DNA of 41,536 nucleotides, from NCBI GenBank assembly GCA_902510655.1, contig CABXBY010000006.1, forward strand, positions 1-41,536, written 5' to 3'. Position numbers and translations under genes: made by a program. Positions 1 through 8,442 of this stretch are shown here, piece after piece. Under the pieces are notes generated by a model. It saw nothing but the letters and a program-made list of their open reading frames with translations. It searched no databases and had not been told where the DNA came from. How positions within the stretch are numbered: position 1 is the stretch's first letter; every line of letters begins with the position of its first letter. This DNA is from an uncultured Bacteroidota bacterium (GTDB lineage Bacteria > Bacteroidota > Bacteroidia > Flavobacteriales > Flavobacteriaceae).

Positions 1-327
1 TGCAACCAATGTATAATTTAATTGCATTTTATTGTTTAAGTTTTTTATAGTCACCTTGGAAAGTACTAAAACTTTGCTAAGGTCCAATTGAGATTCGTCT
101 ATTAGTCTAGCATTAGATAAGACAGCTTCTAATTTAGAGATTTTCATCTCTAACATTCCTTGCGCCTCTTTTGCTGCATCATATTCTGCATTTTCACTCA
201 AATCACCTTTATCTCTAGCCTCTCCAATAGCATTTGAGGCTTTTGGTCGTTCTATATCTTTTAGATGATTTAATTCATCTTTAAGTTTTTTTAAACCCTC
301 TTTCGTGTAATAAGAAACATCACTCAT
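1..327 (-). CDS. greA: Transcription elongation factor GreA, C-terminus truncated by window edge
   Basis: Reverse-strand reading from ATG at 327 gives MSDVSYYTKEGLKKLKDELNHLKDIERPKASNAIGEARDKGDLSENAEYDAAKEAQGMLE..., the GreA coiled-coil signature; open to position 1. Not in ORF track. Confidence 0.95.
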   Translation of the reverse strand, partial: MSDVSYYTKEGLKKLKDELNHLKDIERPKASNAIGEARDKGDLSENAEYDAAKEAQGMLEMKISKLEAVLSNARLIDESQLDLSKVLVLSKVTIKNLNNKMQLNYTLVA

Positions 328-426
328 AATCATTATTTTAAAACAAAAAATCCCTATTAATATGGGATATTAGGTAAATATACGAAATTATTAAATCTAT
401 AAATTTTTAACTAATTTCATAAAATT

Positions 427-855
427 ATGAATTACATGAAACACGTATTGATTTTGATTGTTTTTTTAATCTGTTCATGTTCAAAAAACGAAATAAACAG
501 AAACCCATATCTTCAAAATATTAGTTTTGAAAAAACAATAAATCTAAATTTACCACAATACGACGATTTAAATTATAACGGGGGAGCTGTCTATTTAAAC
601 TCTGGAGGAATAAAAGGGTTAATCTTGTTCAATTTTAGTAACCAAATATTTGCTTGGGAAGCAAGTTGCCCTAATCAGTACCCTTCGTCTTGTTCAACTA
701 TGGAAATAGACGGAGTACAAACGGTTTGCAATTGTGATGATTATAAATACAGTTTAGCAACTGGACAGTTACTTTCGGGCTCAGAAACAAATTCCTATCC
801 TATGAAATTATATTTTTCTGAAAAAAATGGTAATTCAGTCCGAATATCGAACTGA
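427..855 (+). CDS. Rieske-like lipoprotein lacking canonical cluster histidines
   Basis: Lipobox-like LIVFLICSC at N-terminus; Rieske-like spacing CPNQYPSSC...VCNCDDYKYSLATGQ with Asn and Asp where His is expected. Confidence 0.6.
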   Translation: MNYMKHVLILIVFLICSCSKNEINRNPYLQNISFEKTINLNLPQYDDLNYNGGAVYLNSGGIKGLILFNFSNQIFAWEASCPNQYPSSCSTMEIDGVQTVCNCDDYKYSLATGQLLSGSETNSYPMKLYFSEKNGNSVRISN

Positions 856-862
856 ATTACCA
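828..862 (-). terminator. Intrinsic terminator of the 870-3044 gene, lying mostly inside the 3' end of the convergent CDS
   Basis: 12-bp perfect inverted repeat TGGTAATTCAGT/ACTGAATTACCA with inner CGA/TCG pairing; on the minus strand it is followed by TTTTTTT (forward A-run 821-827). Confidence 0.75.
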
Positions 863-869
863 AATAAAA

Positions 870-3044
870 TTAAAATTTATAGTTTAGACCAAAAGAGATG
901 TTTCTTCCCATTTCGTGGATACCCATCTTTTTAAATCTTGACAAATGATCGTAGTACTCTGTATCTAATAAATTATTAATTGACCAGACAAAACCTAACT
1001 TATTGTTAGTTAGATTAAATTCATGACTACCTGAAAGATTCATTAGCAAGTATGAATCTGTTGCAGTTTCAAATTGTCCAACATTATTTTGTTTTCCTTT
1101 AGAAATGATACTAACCTTGAAATTATTACTATCAAAATCTAAATTAAATGCATGTTTGAAAGTAAAAGGCGAGATAAATGGCAAGTAACCACCCTCAGCT
1201 TTTTCTCCCGATACATACTCAAAAGAGGTTTTATAAGAAAGCCAATCCAATGATGTAGATTTAGAAAAATAAAGTTCACCACCCATCAAAGAAGCATCAG
1301 TTTGAGAATAATTATAAACTGGCATCGAGCTAATAGTTTGTCCTGTTGGCTCTAAATAGATATAATCTTGAACAGAATTATAGAAAACATCTAAACCAAA
1401 ACTAGAATCTGAACCAAAAGAGGATATAGAAATTTCAGTTTGAAAGTTTTTCTCCTCGATTAAATTTCTGTCACCTATTTCATATTGAGCAGTTCCATGA
1501 TGAACTCCATCTGAAAATAACTCTGAAAGATTAGGTGCTCTATAACCATTTGAAAAGTTAAGTCTAAAAATTTTATTTTCTGAAAAATCTCTTTTAAAAC
1601 CTAAAGAAGCATTTAAACTATTAAAATTCTTGTCAAAATCTGATGTAGTTATCTTTCTATTATCAGTTCTTAAACCAATTAAAACATCCCATTTTGAAGC
1701 GTGTATATGAGATAAAGCATAAATACCAAAATCTTTTTTATCAGCGTCAGGAATTAATTCTTCCTCTCCAAAATTAGTATTAGTTTGCGACAACACATTA
1801 GCTCCGAAAACTAATTCAAGTTTTTCAGATTTTGGGAAAATATATTTTATATCAAAAGTTGTCGTTTCTAAATCCATACTTAATGCTGGTCCCTCTCCGT
1901 GCTCGTCGTGATCGTCATGATCATCGTCGTGATCATCATCATCATGATCGTCATCGTCGTGATCATCATCATCATGATCGTCGTCATCGTCATGATCATC
2001 ATGTCCCTCTTCTTCGTGATGTCCAAATTCTTTTCTTTTGTTCGAGCTAAAACCTAATGTAAATTCAATCTCAGATCTATTTTCAAACAGGAATCTGTTT
2101 TTCCAACTAATCATAGTATTTGTTAAATCCTGATAACTTTTCTCTTCCTCATGTTCTTCATGATCTTCATCATGATCATCATCGTGATCATCATCGTGAT
2201 CGTCGTCGTCGTGATCATCATCATCATGATCGTCGTCGTCGTGGTCGTCATGATCATCATGGTCATCATGATCTTCCTCACCATGAGGAATTCCAATTTC
2301 AGAATCATTAATGTTAACACGTAGATCAGATATAAAATTGTCTGAAGTGTAACCTAATCCAAATTTTAAATCACTATTTTTAAAGTAAGTATTTTCAACT
2401 TCACCATCTGGGGTGTTAAAATCCTTATTATCAACAAGACTGGCTTGAACCAAATAAGATAATTTATTTGAACCTCCTTTAATGCCTAAATTAGTTGTAA
2501 GACCTTGATAATTTGAGTTATAAATAGTTCCTAGCTCTATTTCAGATCCATCACCATTGTAATACGAATCTGGATTAACGTATAGAACTCCACCAATTGC
2601 ATCAGATCCATATAAAACAGACATTGGGCCTTTAATAACTTCTACTGATCCAACTCCAAAACCTGAAATTTCCATTCCATGTTCACCTCCCCATTGCTGG
2701 TTCTCAACTCTCATAAATTGATTAAAAACAGTAACACGGTTTGAGGATAAACCTCTAATTACAGGTTTAGAAATACCAGGACCTGTAGAAATTATAGAAA
2801 CCCCTGGGATTTCTTGAATTGCATTTGAGAAGTTTAGTCTTTTTATGTAGTTTAAATTGTTTAAGTTTAATTTACTTACTTTAAGTACATTGTTTTTTAC
2901 AGACTCTTTGAAAGGAGTAGACACTACTACTTCCTTAAGATCAACAGAAATTATAGAATCGTTTTCTTGGTTGTTTTGGGCTGTAATTTTATTTATGCTA
3001 ATTATTAGTAATGCCAATAAGGCAAATTTTGTAATATTTTTCAT
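870..3044 (-). CDS. TonB-dependent outer-membrane receptor with two long Asp/His-rich loops, probably metal (Zn-like) uptake
   Basis: Plug motif NAIQEIPGVSIISTGPGISKPVIRGLSSNRVTVFNQ, VEVIKGPMSVLYGSDAIGG, C-terminal beta-barrel; repeats (HDDDD)n at two sites. Confidence 0.93.
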   Translation of the reverse strand: MKNITKFALLALLIISINKITAQNNQENDSIISVDLKEVVVSTPFKESVKNNVLKVSKLNLNNLNYIKRLNFSNAIQEIPGVSIISTGPGISKPVIRGLSSNRVTVFNQFMRVENQQWGGEHGMEISGFGVGSVEVIKGPMSVLYGSDAIGGVLYVNPDSYYNGDGSEIELGTIYNSNYQGLTTNLGIKGGSNKLSYLVQASLVDNKDFNTPDGEVENTYFKNSDLKFGLGYTSDNFISDLRVNINDSEIGIPHGEEDHDDHDDHDDHDDDDHDDDDHDDDDHDDDHDDDHDEDHEEHEEEKSYQDLTNTMISWKNRFLFENRSEIEFTLGFSSNKRKEFGHHEEEGHDDHDDDDDHDDDDHDDDDHDDDDHDDDHDDHDEHGEGPALSMDLETTTFDIKYIFPKSEKLELVFGANVLSQTNTNFGEEELIPDADKKDFGIYALSHIHASKWDVLIGLRTDNRKITTSDFDKNFNSLNASLGFKRDFSENKIFRLNFSNGYRAPNLSELFSDGVHHGTAQYEIGDRNLIEEKNFQTEISISSFGSDSSFGLDVFYNSVQDYIYLEPTGQTISSMPVYNYSQTDASLMGGELYFSKSTSLDWLSYKTSFEYVSGEKAEGGYLPFISPFTFKHAFNLDFDSNNFKVSIISKGKQNNVGQFETATDSYLLMNLSGSHEFNLTNNKLGFVWSINNLLDTEYYDHLSRFKKMGIHEMGRNISFGLNYKF
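1900..2004. repeat. Degenerate tandem repeat encoding Asp/His tract (loop 2)
   Basis: Repeated GATCATCATCATCATGATCGTCATCGTCGT units read directly. Confidence 0.9.
2145..2280. repeat. Degenerate tandem repeat encoding Asp/His tract (loop 1)
   Basis: Repeated ATCATCATCGTGATCGTCGTCGTC units read directly. Confidence 0.9.
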
Positions 3045-3084
3045 TTGTATATTTAATTATTTTGATTGATTTGATCGATTAAAT

Positions 3085-3390
3085 TTAGCAATCAACTGGG
3101 GGACCTCTGGAATCAAAATAATTTAAATAATTTGAAAAAACTATATAATTATAAGTCGCATTGTTCTTATAATTAATTGAAAAATCGTTAAATGAATAGT
3201 TATTAATATTAGAATTAAATTCAATATCTAACCTAACAAAATCACATGTACAACAATCTATTTCAGCTTCATGAAAGTGAAGGTTTTGTTCGGAACACGT
3301 AAAATGATCTTCTGATAAAAAGTGATTTAAGCCAAAAATTGAAGGGAGACTTAAAATTCCAATAAGAATAATACTTATTACTTTTTTCAC
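3085..3390 (-). CDS. Small Cys/His-rich secreted protein, HYC_CC_PP-like, C-terminal RGPPVDC
   Basis: Signal peptide; motif HFTC...HFHEAEIDCCTC and C-terminal RGPP; GTG start; immediately upstream of the Asp/His-rich receptor. Confidence 0.7.
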   Translation of the reverse strand: MKKVISIILIGILSLPSIFGLNHFLSEDHFTCSEQNLHFHEAEIDCCTCDFVRLDIEFNSNINNYSFNDFSINYKNNATYNYIVFSNYLNYFDSRGPPVDC

Positions 3391-3409
3391 ACTGCAAAAT
3401 TAACAAAAT

Positions 3410-5572
3410 TTAAAGTTTAAGAGTCAATCCTATTAAAAAATTTCTTTCAGCCTGTGGATAGTAGCCAGCTCCATCGAGAGTTTTAACCTGTCCAGGGTTT
3501 GACCATGTATCTTCATAAGTGTAATAATATCCATTTGAAACAAATTCTTTATCAAAAATATTATTAATCAGTCCTGAAATTATAATTTCATCAAAAATAG
3601 AATTTGAATTTAGAGTGTAACTAAAGTTTATATTGTTTACAAAATAACTATCAAGAATTGAATTAACAGCGTCTGTATTACCCATATATTGTTTTCCTAC
3701 ATATTTTGAAAGAAAACTAATCATTGTATTATCATTAGGAGAAAAAATTAATGAATTTGATGCTATTAGATCAGGTGAAAATGATATACTTGTTTTCCCA
3801 AAATCAAATATTGCTCCATCAAAATTTGATAAAATTTGCTTATTCTTATTAGAGCTTAAAGTTAGATTTGAATTGATTAAAAAGTCTTCAGAAAGTTTCA
3901 AACCAGCCTCAAATTCAATCCCTTTTCTATAACTCGACCCACTATTAGTCCTAATTGGAGTACCTACATCATCTAATTCACCAGTAAGAACTAATTGTTC
4001 ATTGTAAAGCATGTAATATCCGTTTAAATTAAGTTTTAGACCATTTTTTCTAAAACGCCAGCCAAATTCGAAATCGTTTAGTTGCTCTGGTTTAATATTT
4101 ATATTACTTTCATAATCACTACGACTAGGCTCCCTATTAGCTCTAGAGAAAGAACCATAAAGCATAGATGCTGGACTAAGTGTTAATGATAAACCAAATT
4201 TTGGATTGAAAAAACTGTAAGACTGATCAATTAACATATTAACCAAGTCTGAAGTTATTCCAGAGGTTTTATAATTTAATTTTCTAAGCTGAAAATCTCC
4301 GTAAAACTCTAATTTTTCATTTAATAAATATGAAGCTTTAGCAAAAATACTGAAATCAGTTTTTTTACCATTTCCATCGTAATATCTATCTCTTACAGAA
4401 CTGTTTTTACTAAAGTTTCTAGCCCAAATAACCTCACCATAGTGATCGCCACTATAAGTACTGTATGAGCTATTAAAAATTAAATCAAGTTTGTTTGTTT
4501 TGTAATTTACTGAAGCATTCAAAACATAGAAATTATTATCTAACCAACGTCTTCTTATTAAATCTGTTGTTCCTGTCTGATTTCCTTGTTGATCAATATC
4601 CGAAACTAATATTCCACCATAGGTGTCAATAGAATCATCCTCTCTAAATTGTTCAAAATACCCACGGCCATATGTATGATTAAGTCCTAGATTTGTTGAC
4701 CACTTCTCGTTTAATTTTTGATTCCAGTGAAATTGATAATGATCTTGTTTATAATTATCAATTTCATTTTCATAAGTATATGGGTTCTGCCTTCTATTTT
4801 CCAAAAGTTGATCCTTGGAAACACCGTACCAAGATTGGTAAGTTTTTTCATGTCCTCCAAATGTTAATGCTTTAATTAAAGTATTTCCTTTACTGTAAGC
4901 TCCTTGTATAAAATATGATTTTAAATCTGAGTATGCTCTGTCTATATAGCCGTCAGAATCAATTTTAGATAATCTTCCAGAAAGCTCAAACGAATCGTTT
5001 AATTGACCAGTACTAAATTTAACTGTGTGCTTTAAAGTATTGTAACTTCCAACTGAATTAGAAATTTCTGCAAAAGGATTTTTTGAAATTGCATCCGTAA
5101 GTATGTTAATACTTGCTCCAAAGGCACCCGATCCATTTGTTGATGTTCCTACACCTCTTTGAACTTGCAAGTTTTCAACAGAGGATGTAAAATCTGGTAG
5201 ATTGACCCAGTAAGTTCCGTGTGATTCTGGATCATTAAAAGGAATACCATTTATAGTAATATTTGTAGACTGAGCGCTTACTCCTCTAATTCTTATTCCA
5301 GTGTAACCAATACCTGCACCAGCATCAGAAGTAGTTACTGTAGATGGTAAAAAAGATAATAAAACAGGCAAATCTTGCCCTAAGTTTTTTGAAGATAGTT
5401 CAGATTTAGAAATATTAGAGTGTGTAATTGGACTAGAATATTTTACTCTTATGGATTTAACAATAACTTCATCTAAGTTCTGTTTAGTACCTTGAATTGT
5501 ATCATTTATTTGATCTTGGGAGTACTGATTAAAAGCTATTAATAAGGATAAAAAGTATATACTATTTTTCAT
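3410..5572 (-). CDS. TonB-dependent receptor, predicted thiamine-related because of upstream TPP riboswitch
   Basis: Plug motif GIGYTGIRIRGVSAQSTNITINGIPFNDPESHGTYWVNLPD and C-terminal barrel; riboswitch leader. Confidence 0.93.
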   Translation of the reverse strand: MKNSIYFLSLLIAFNQYSQDQINDTIQGTKQNLDEVIVKSIRVKYSSPITHSNISKSELSSKNLGQDLPVLLSFLPSTVTTSDAGAGIGYTGIRIRGVSAQSTNITINGIPFNDPESHGTYWVNLPDFTSSVENLQVQRGVGTSTNGSGAFGASINILTDAISKNPFAEISNSVGSYNTLKHTVKFSTGQLNDSFELSGRLSKIDSDGYIDRAYSDLKSYFIQGAYSKGNTLIKALTFGGHEKTYQSWYGVSKDQLLENRRQNPYTYENEIDNYKQDHYQFHWNQKLNEKWSTNLGLNHTYGRGYFEQFREDDSIDTYGGILVSDIDQQGNQTGTTDLIRRRWLDNNFYVLNASVNYKTNKLDLIFNSSYSTYSGDHYGEVIWARNFSKNSSVRDRYYDGNGKKTDFSIFAKASYLLNEKLEFYGDFQLRKLNYKTSGITSDLVNMLIDQSYSFFNPKFGLSLTLSPASMLYGSFSRANREPSRSDYESNINIKPEQLNDFEFGWRFRKNGLKLNLNGYYMLYNEQLVLTGELDDVGTPIRTNSGSSYRKGIEFEAGLKLSEDFLINSNLTLSSNKNKQILSNFDGAIFDFGKTSISFSPDLIASNSLIFSPNDNTMISFLSKYVGKQYMGNTDAVNSILDSYFVNNINFSYTLNSNSIFDEIIISGLINNIFDKEFVSNGYYYTYEDTWSNPGQVKTLDGAGYYPQAERNFLIGLTLKL

Positions 5573-5607
5573 ATTTAAATTAATGATAAAACAGGAATAT
5601 ACTTAGA

Positions 5608-5676
5608 GTAGTTCAATTTCCCTCTCCAAAATTACTTGGCAGGTTCATTGGGTATAATCTCAGCCGTAGCACCCCA
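5608..5676 (-). promoter_or_regulatory. TPP riboswitch (THI element)
   Basis: Minus-strand GGGGTGCTACGGCTGAGATTATACCCAATGAACCTGCCAAGTAATTTTGGAGAGGGAAA matches THI-box core: GGGGTGC, CTGAGA..ATACCC, TGAACCTG, CCAA/TTGG stem, AGGGA. Confidence 0.92.
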
Positions 5677-5689
5677 TTTAATTATCTTT

Positions 5690-5697
5690 CAAATATA
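5690..5697 (-). promoter_or_regulatory. Bacteroidota -7 promoter element TATATTTG for the riboswitch transcript
   Basis: Reverse complement of CAAATATA; matches TAnnTTTG; about 14 nt upstream of the aptamer. Confidence 0.6.
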
Positions 5698-5716
5698 TAA
5701 TAAAAAGAAAAAAGAG

Positions 5717-6283
5717 CTATTGTTTTTTTAATAATTCGTCTATTTCTTTGGTTGCAATTCGCATTCTGTTATCAACATTTCCTGAAACTAAAATGTAAGG
5801 CTTATCGTATTTAATCAAGGCTTTCTTAAACGCATTAAACATTTCTTCTCGGTTGTTGGGACGATCTCTTAAATCATCTTTTTCCCATGGAACGTCTATA
5901 TCGGTAAGGATATACAAGTCGTATTTATTTTCAATTGCATATTTTTCTAAAAGAGGATCACAAAATCCGTCATAGTACGTTTCAGAATAAACTTTTGTTT
6001 CCAACAAGTCAGTATCACAAATTAATAACTTTGTAGATTTTTGTGAATATTCGTTTTCTAATTTAATTTGTCCAAATGCAATTGGCAGAAGATCATCTAA
6101 TTCACAAATTTTATTTTCTTTATCCCACTTTTCTTGTAAATACTCTCTAGCAAATTCTTCTATCCATAACACATTATAATGAGTAGCTAGTTTTCTTGAT
6201 AATGTAGTTTTTCCAGATGACTCGGGACCAAAAACAACTACTTTTAAGCAGCTTGTTTCGATTTGTTTAAGATGTTTTTCCAT
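5717..6283 (-). CDS. NadR-like P-loop kinase (ribosylnicotinamide kinase domain only)
   Basis: Walker A GPESSGKTTLSRKLA, EEFAREYL, DTDLLETKVYSE; no adenylyltransferase domain; overlaps upstream pnuC-like gene by 40 nt. Confidence 0.85.
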   Translation of the reverse strand: MEKHLKQIETSCLKVVVFGPESSGKTTLSRKLATHYNVLWIEEFAREYLQEKWDKENKICELDDLLPIAFGQIKLENEYSQKSTKLLICDTDLLETKVYSETYYDGFCDPLLEKYAIENKYDLYILTDIDVPWEKDDLRDRPNNREEMFNAFKKALIKYDKPYILVSGNVDNRMRIATKEIDELLKKQ

Positions 6284-6873
6284 GAGTAATATCCTGCAAT
6301 AGCAATAAATGTAAAAATTAAGTATTGTAAGCTAGTAAAAGTAAATCCTTTGTAAAAATAAAGAGGAATTGAAATAATATCAGCTATAATCCAGAAAATC
6401 CAATTTTCAATTTTTCTTTTAGCCATTAACCACATACCAACAAAAAATATTGCAGTGGTTAGATTATCAATGTACGAGGTAATAGTACCCCACTTATCAA
6501 AATAAACATACACTAGATAAACAAACACTAATGATGAAAGAAAAATTATTAAACCAATTTTCTTTTCATTTGAAGATGCTGTAGTAATAGGAGTTTCGAT
6601 ATCGTTCTTTTTTCTTGTCCAAACATACCACCCATAAATACTCATAATAAAATAGTAAGCGTTTATGAGCATATCTCCTAAAAGAACCCATTTATAAAGT
6701 AGATATATAAAAATTGATGTAGATATCATTCCTGTTGGGAATACAAGAATATTATTGTTTTTTGAATACCAAACACTTAATAATCCAAAAATAACAGCTG
6801 TAATTTCTAAAATAATATCAATAGTTTGAGACTGTGAATATTGTTCAAACAAAAAATTAAGAATTTCAGACAT
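6244..6873 (-). CDS. PnuC family vitamin transporter (nicotinamide riboside or thiamine, PnuT-like)
   Basis: Multi-TM protein with ITAVIFGLLSVWYSKNNNILVFPTGM and IYGWYVW and W-rich PnuC motifs. Confidence 0.88.
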   Translation of the reverse strand: MSEILNFLFEQYSQSQTIDIILEITAVIFGLLSVWYSKNNNILVFPTGMISTSIFIYLLYKWVLLGDMLINAYYFIMSIYGWYVWTRKKNDIETPITTASSNEKKIGLIIFLSSLVFVYLVYVYFDKWGTITSYIDNLTTAIFFVGMWLMAKRKIENWIFWIIADIISIPLYFYKGFTFTSLQYLIFTFIAIAGYYSWKNILNKSKQAA

Positions 6874-6890
6874 GGTTTATTTTTAAAAAA

Positions 6891-7514
6891 TTAGTCTATT
6901 TGTTTAGCAATACAACAAATGTATTGTGAAAAATTATAAATTTCAATACTATAATTTTCTGAAATTTCGTTATTGAAAATCAAAACAGTGGCTTTATTGA
7001 ACTCTTTATTTACAGATTTAATTATTATGTTTTTTTTAAAATCTATTTTATTATGTCCAAACGCTTTATATACAGCTTCTTTAATTGACCAAACTTTAGT
7101 AATATTTTCAACAGAACTCTCCTTGATTAAAGCTAAATCCGGTTCTGAAACAAATTTCTTAGATATATTTAAAATTTTAGATCTAAATTTTTCAATATCA
7201 ATTCCAACTTTAACATCGGAAACAATTACTCCACAATAATCAAATGAGTGACTAATTGAAATAAATTTATTATTTAAAAGATGTGGTTTACCATTATTAT
7301 CATAAAATAAAATCTCGTTATTAATATTATGCAAGCTTAGAAGATTTTGAACTCCTAAAAACTGCTTTTTCTGGCTTGAAGATTTAATTAGATCTAATCT
7401 TAATTTAGAGCTAATAGATAAATTTACTAAGTTATTTAATTGGGTTTCTGTTTCTGATAATTTCCAAAGTAGCAAATCATTTGAAATAGAATCATTAATT
7501 ACAGAAATAGGCAT
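6891..7514 (-). CDS. 4'-phosphopantetheinyl transferase superfamily protein
   Basis: Motifs VGIDIEKFR and VWSIKEAVYKAFG. Confidence 0.9.
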   Translation of the reverse strand: MPISVINDSISNDLLLWKLSETETQLNNLVNLSISSKLRLDLIKSSSQKKQFLGVQNLLSLHNINNEILFYDNNGKPHLLNNKFISISHSFDYCGVIVSDVKVGIDIEKFRSKILNISKKFVSEPDLALIKESSVENITKVWSIKEAVYKAFGHNKIDFKKNIIIKSVNKEFNKATVLIFNNEISENYSIEIYNFSQYICCIAKQID

Positions 7515-7563
7515 AGTTAAAGGTATTAACTATATTTTATCTGACAACAAATAATAATTTGTT

Positions 7564-7824
7564 TTATGCTTCGAAAGGTACTATTGAAACAAAAGACTTA
7601 TTGTCTTTCTTTTTAGTAAACTGCACTATTCCATCAACTCTAGCGTGTAAAGTGTGATCTTTACTTACATAAACGTTATTTCCTGGCTTGTGAGCAGTTC
7701 CTCTTTGACGTACAATAATATTACCTGCAATAGCAGCTTGACCTCCAAAGATTTTTACACCAAGTCTTTTCGATTCTGATTCTCTACCGTTTTTAGAACT
7801 ACCTACACCTTTTTTATGAGCCAT
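7564..7824 (-). CDS. rpmA: 50S ribosomal protein L27
   Basis: [29 protein letters not shown]. Confidence 0.99.
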   Translation of the reverse strand: MAHKKGVGSSKNGRESESKRLGVKIFGGQAAIAGNIIVRQRGTAHKPGNNVYVSKDHTLHARVDGIVQFTKKKDNKSFVSIVPFEA

Positions 7825-7839
7825 TTTGAATAATTTTTA

Positions 7840-8304
7840 TTACTTCTTAGTTACTGTTTTTTTTGTTGCAGTTTTTTTAGCAGCCGGCTTTTTAGCAGTG
7901 GCTGTTTTTTTTGCAACTGGTTTTTTAGCAGCTACTTTTTTAGCTGGAGCATCAGTTTTAGAAGTTTCAGTTTTAGCTTTAGCTTTTACTGCTTTTTCTA
8001 ATATATTTTCTACTACAATTTGAGTTAAAGCTTGTCTGTGACCATTTTTAACTTTGTAACCTTTTCTTCTTTTCTTTTTAAAGACGATAACTTTGTCATC
8101 TTTAAGATGCTTAACTATTTTAGCTTGAACGCTAGCACCTTTAACAACAGGATCACCAAGAACAATCTTACCTGAATTATCCAACATTAAAATGTTATCA
8201 AAACTAATTTTTGATCCTTCTTTACCATCAAGTCTATTTACATAAACTTTTTGATCTTTTTCAACTTTAAATTGTTGACCGGCTATTTCGACTACTGCGT
8301 ACAT
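7840..8304 (-). CDS. rplU: 50S ribosomal protein L21 with Lys/Ala-rich C-terminal extension
   Basis: MYAVVEIAGQQFKVEKDQKVYVNRL...; start set to 8304, not 8334, from L21 homology and because the -7 promoter overlaps the longer call. Confidence 0.97.
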   Translation of the reverse strand: MYAVVEIAGQQFKVEKDQKVYVNRLDGKEGSKISFDNILMLDNSGKIVLGDPVVKGASVQAKIVKHLKDDKVIVFKKKRRKGYKVKNGHRQALTQIVVENILEKAVKAKAKTETSKTDAPAKKVAAKKPVAKKTATAKKPAAKKTATKKTVTKK

Positions 8305-8331
8305 ACTGATAATTTTGTTAAAAAACGTGTG

Positions 8332-8339
8332 CAAATATA
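8332..8339 (-). promoter_or_regulatory. -7 element TATATTTG for rplU-rpmA, with a TTG 20 nt upstream
   Basis: Reverse complement reads TTG-N20-TATATTTG, matching the Bacteroidota -33/-7 pattern. Confidence 0.6.
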
Positions 8340-8442
8340 CAAGGATTGATTATATATAACAACTATTAAGAGTAAAATATACTAGACCGCTAAAACATTC
8401 CATAATTGGGTGTTATATATATAATTTACAGAGTTATTATTT

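Noticed and set aside
1900-2280. Repeats considered as a possible CRISPR or regulatory array
   Set aside because: Units are in-frame codon repeats within a receptor gene, without spacers.
1832-2320. Overlapping ORFs at 1832-2050 (+), 2120-2311 (+) and 2123-2320 (-) with His/Arg- or Met/Thr-rich translations
   Set aside because: Alternate-frame readings of the GAT/CAT repeats inside the TonB receptor gene; low complexity and no independent support.
7826-8023. ORF with FFVAVFLAAGFLAV-type hydrophobic sequence
   Set aside because: Antisense of the Lys/Ala repeat tail of rplU; composition artefact.
8305-8334. N-terminal extension MHTFFNKIIS in the rplU ORF call
   Set aside because: L21 homology begins at MYAVVEIAGQQ (8304), and the putative -7 promoter at 8332-8339 overlaps the extended start.
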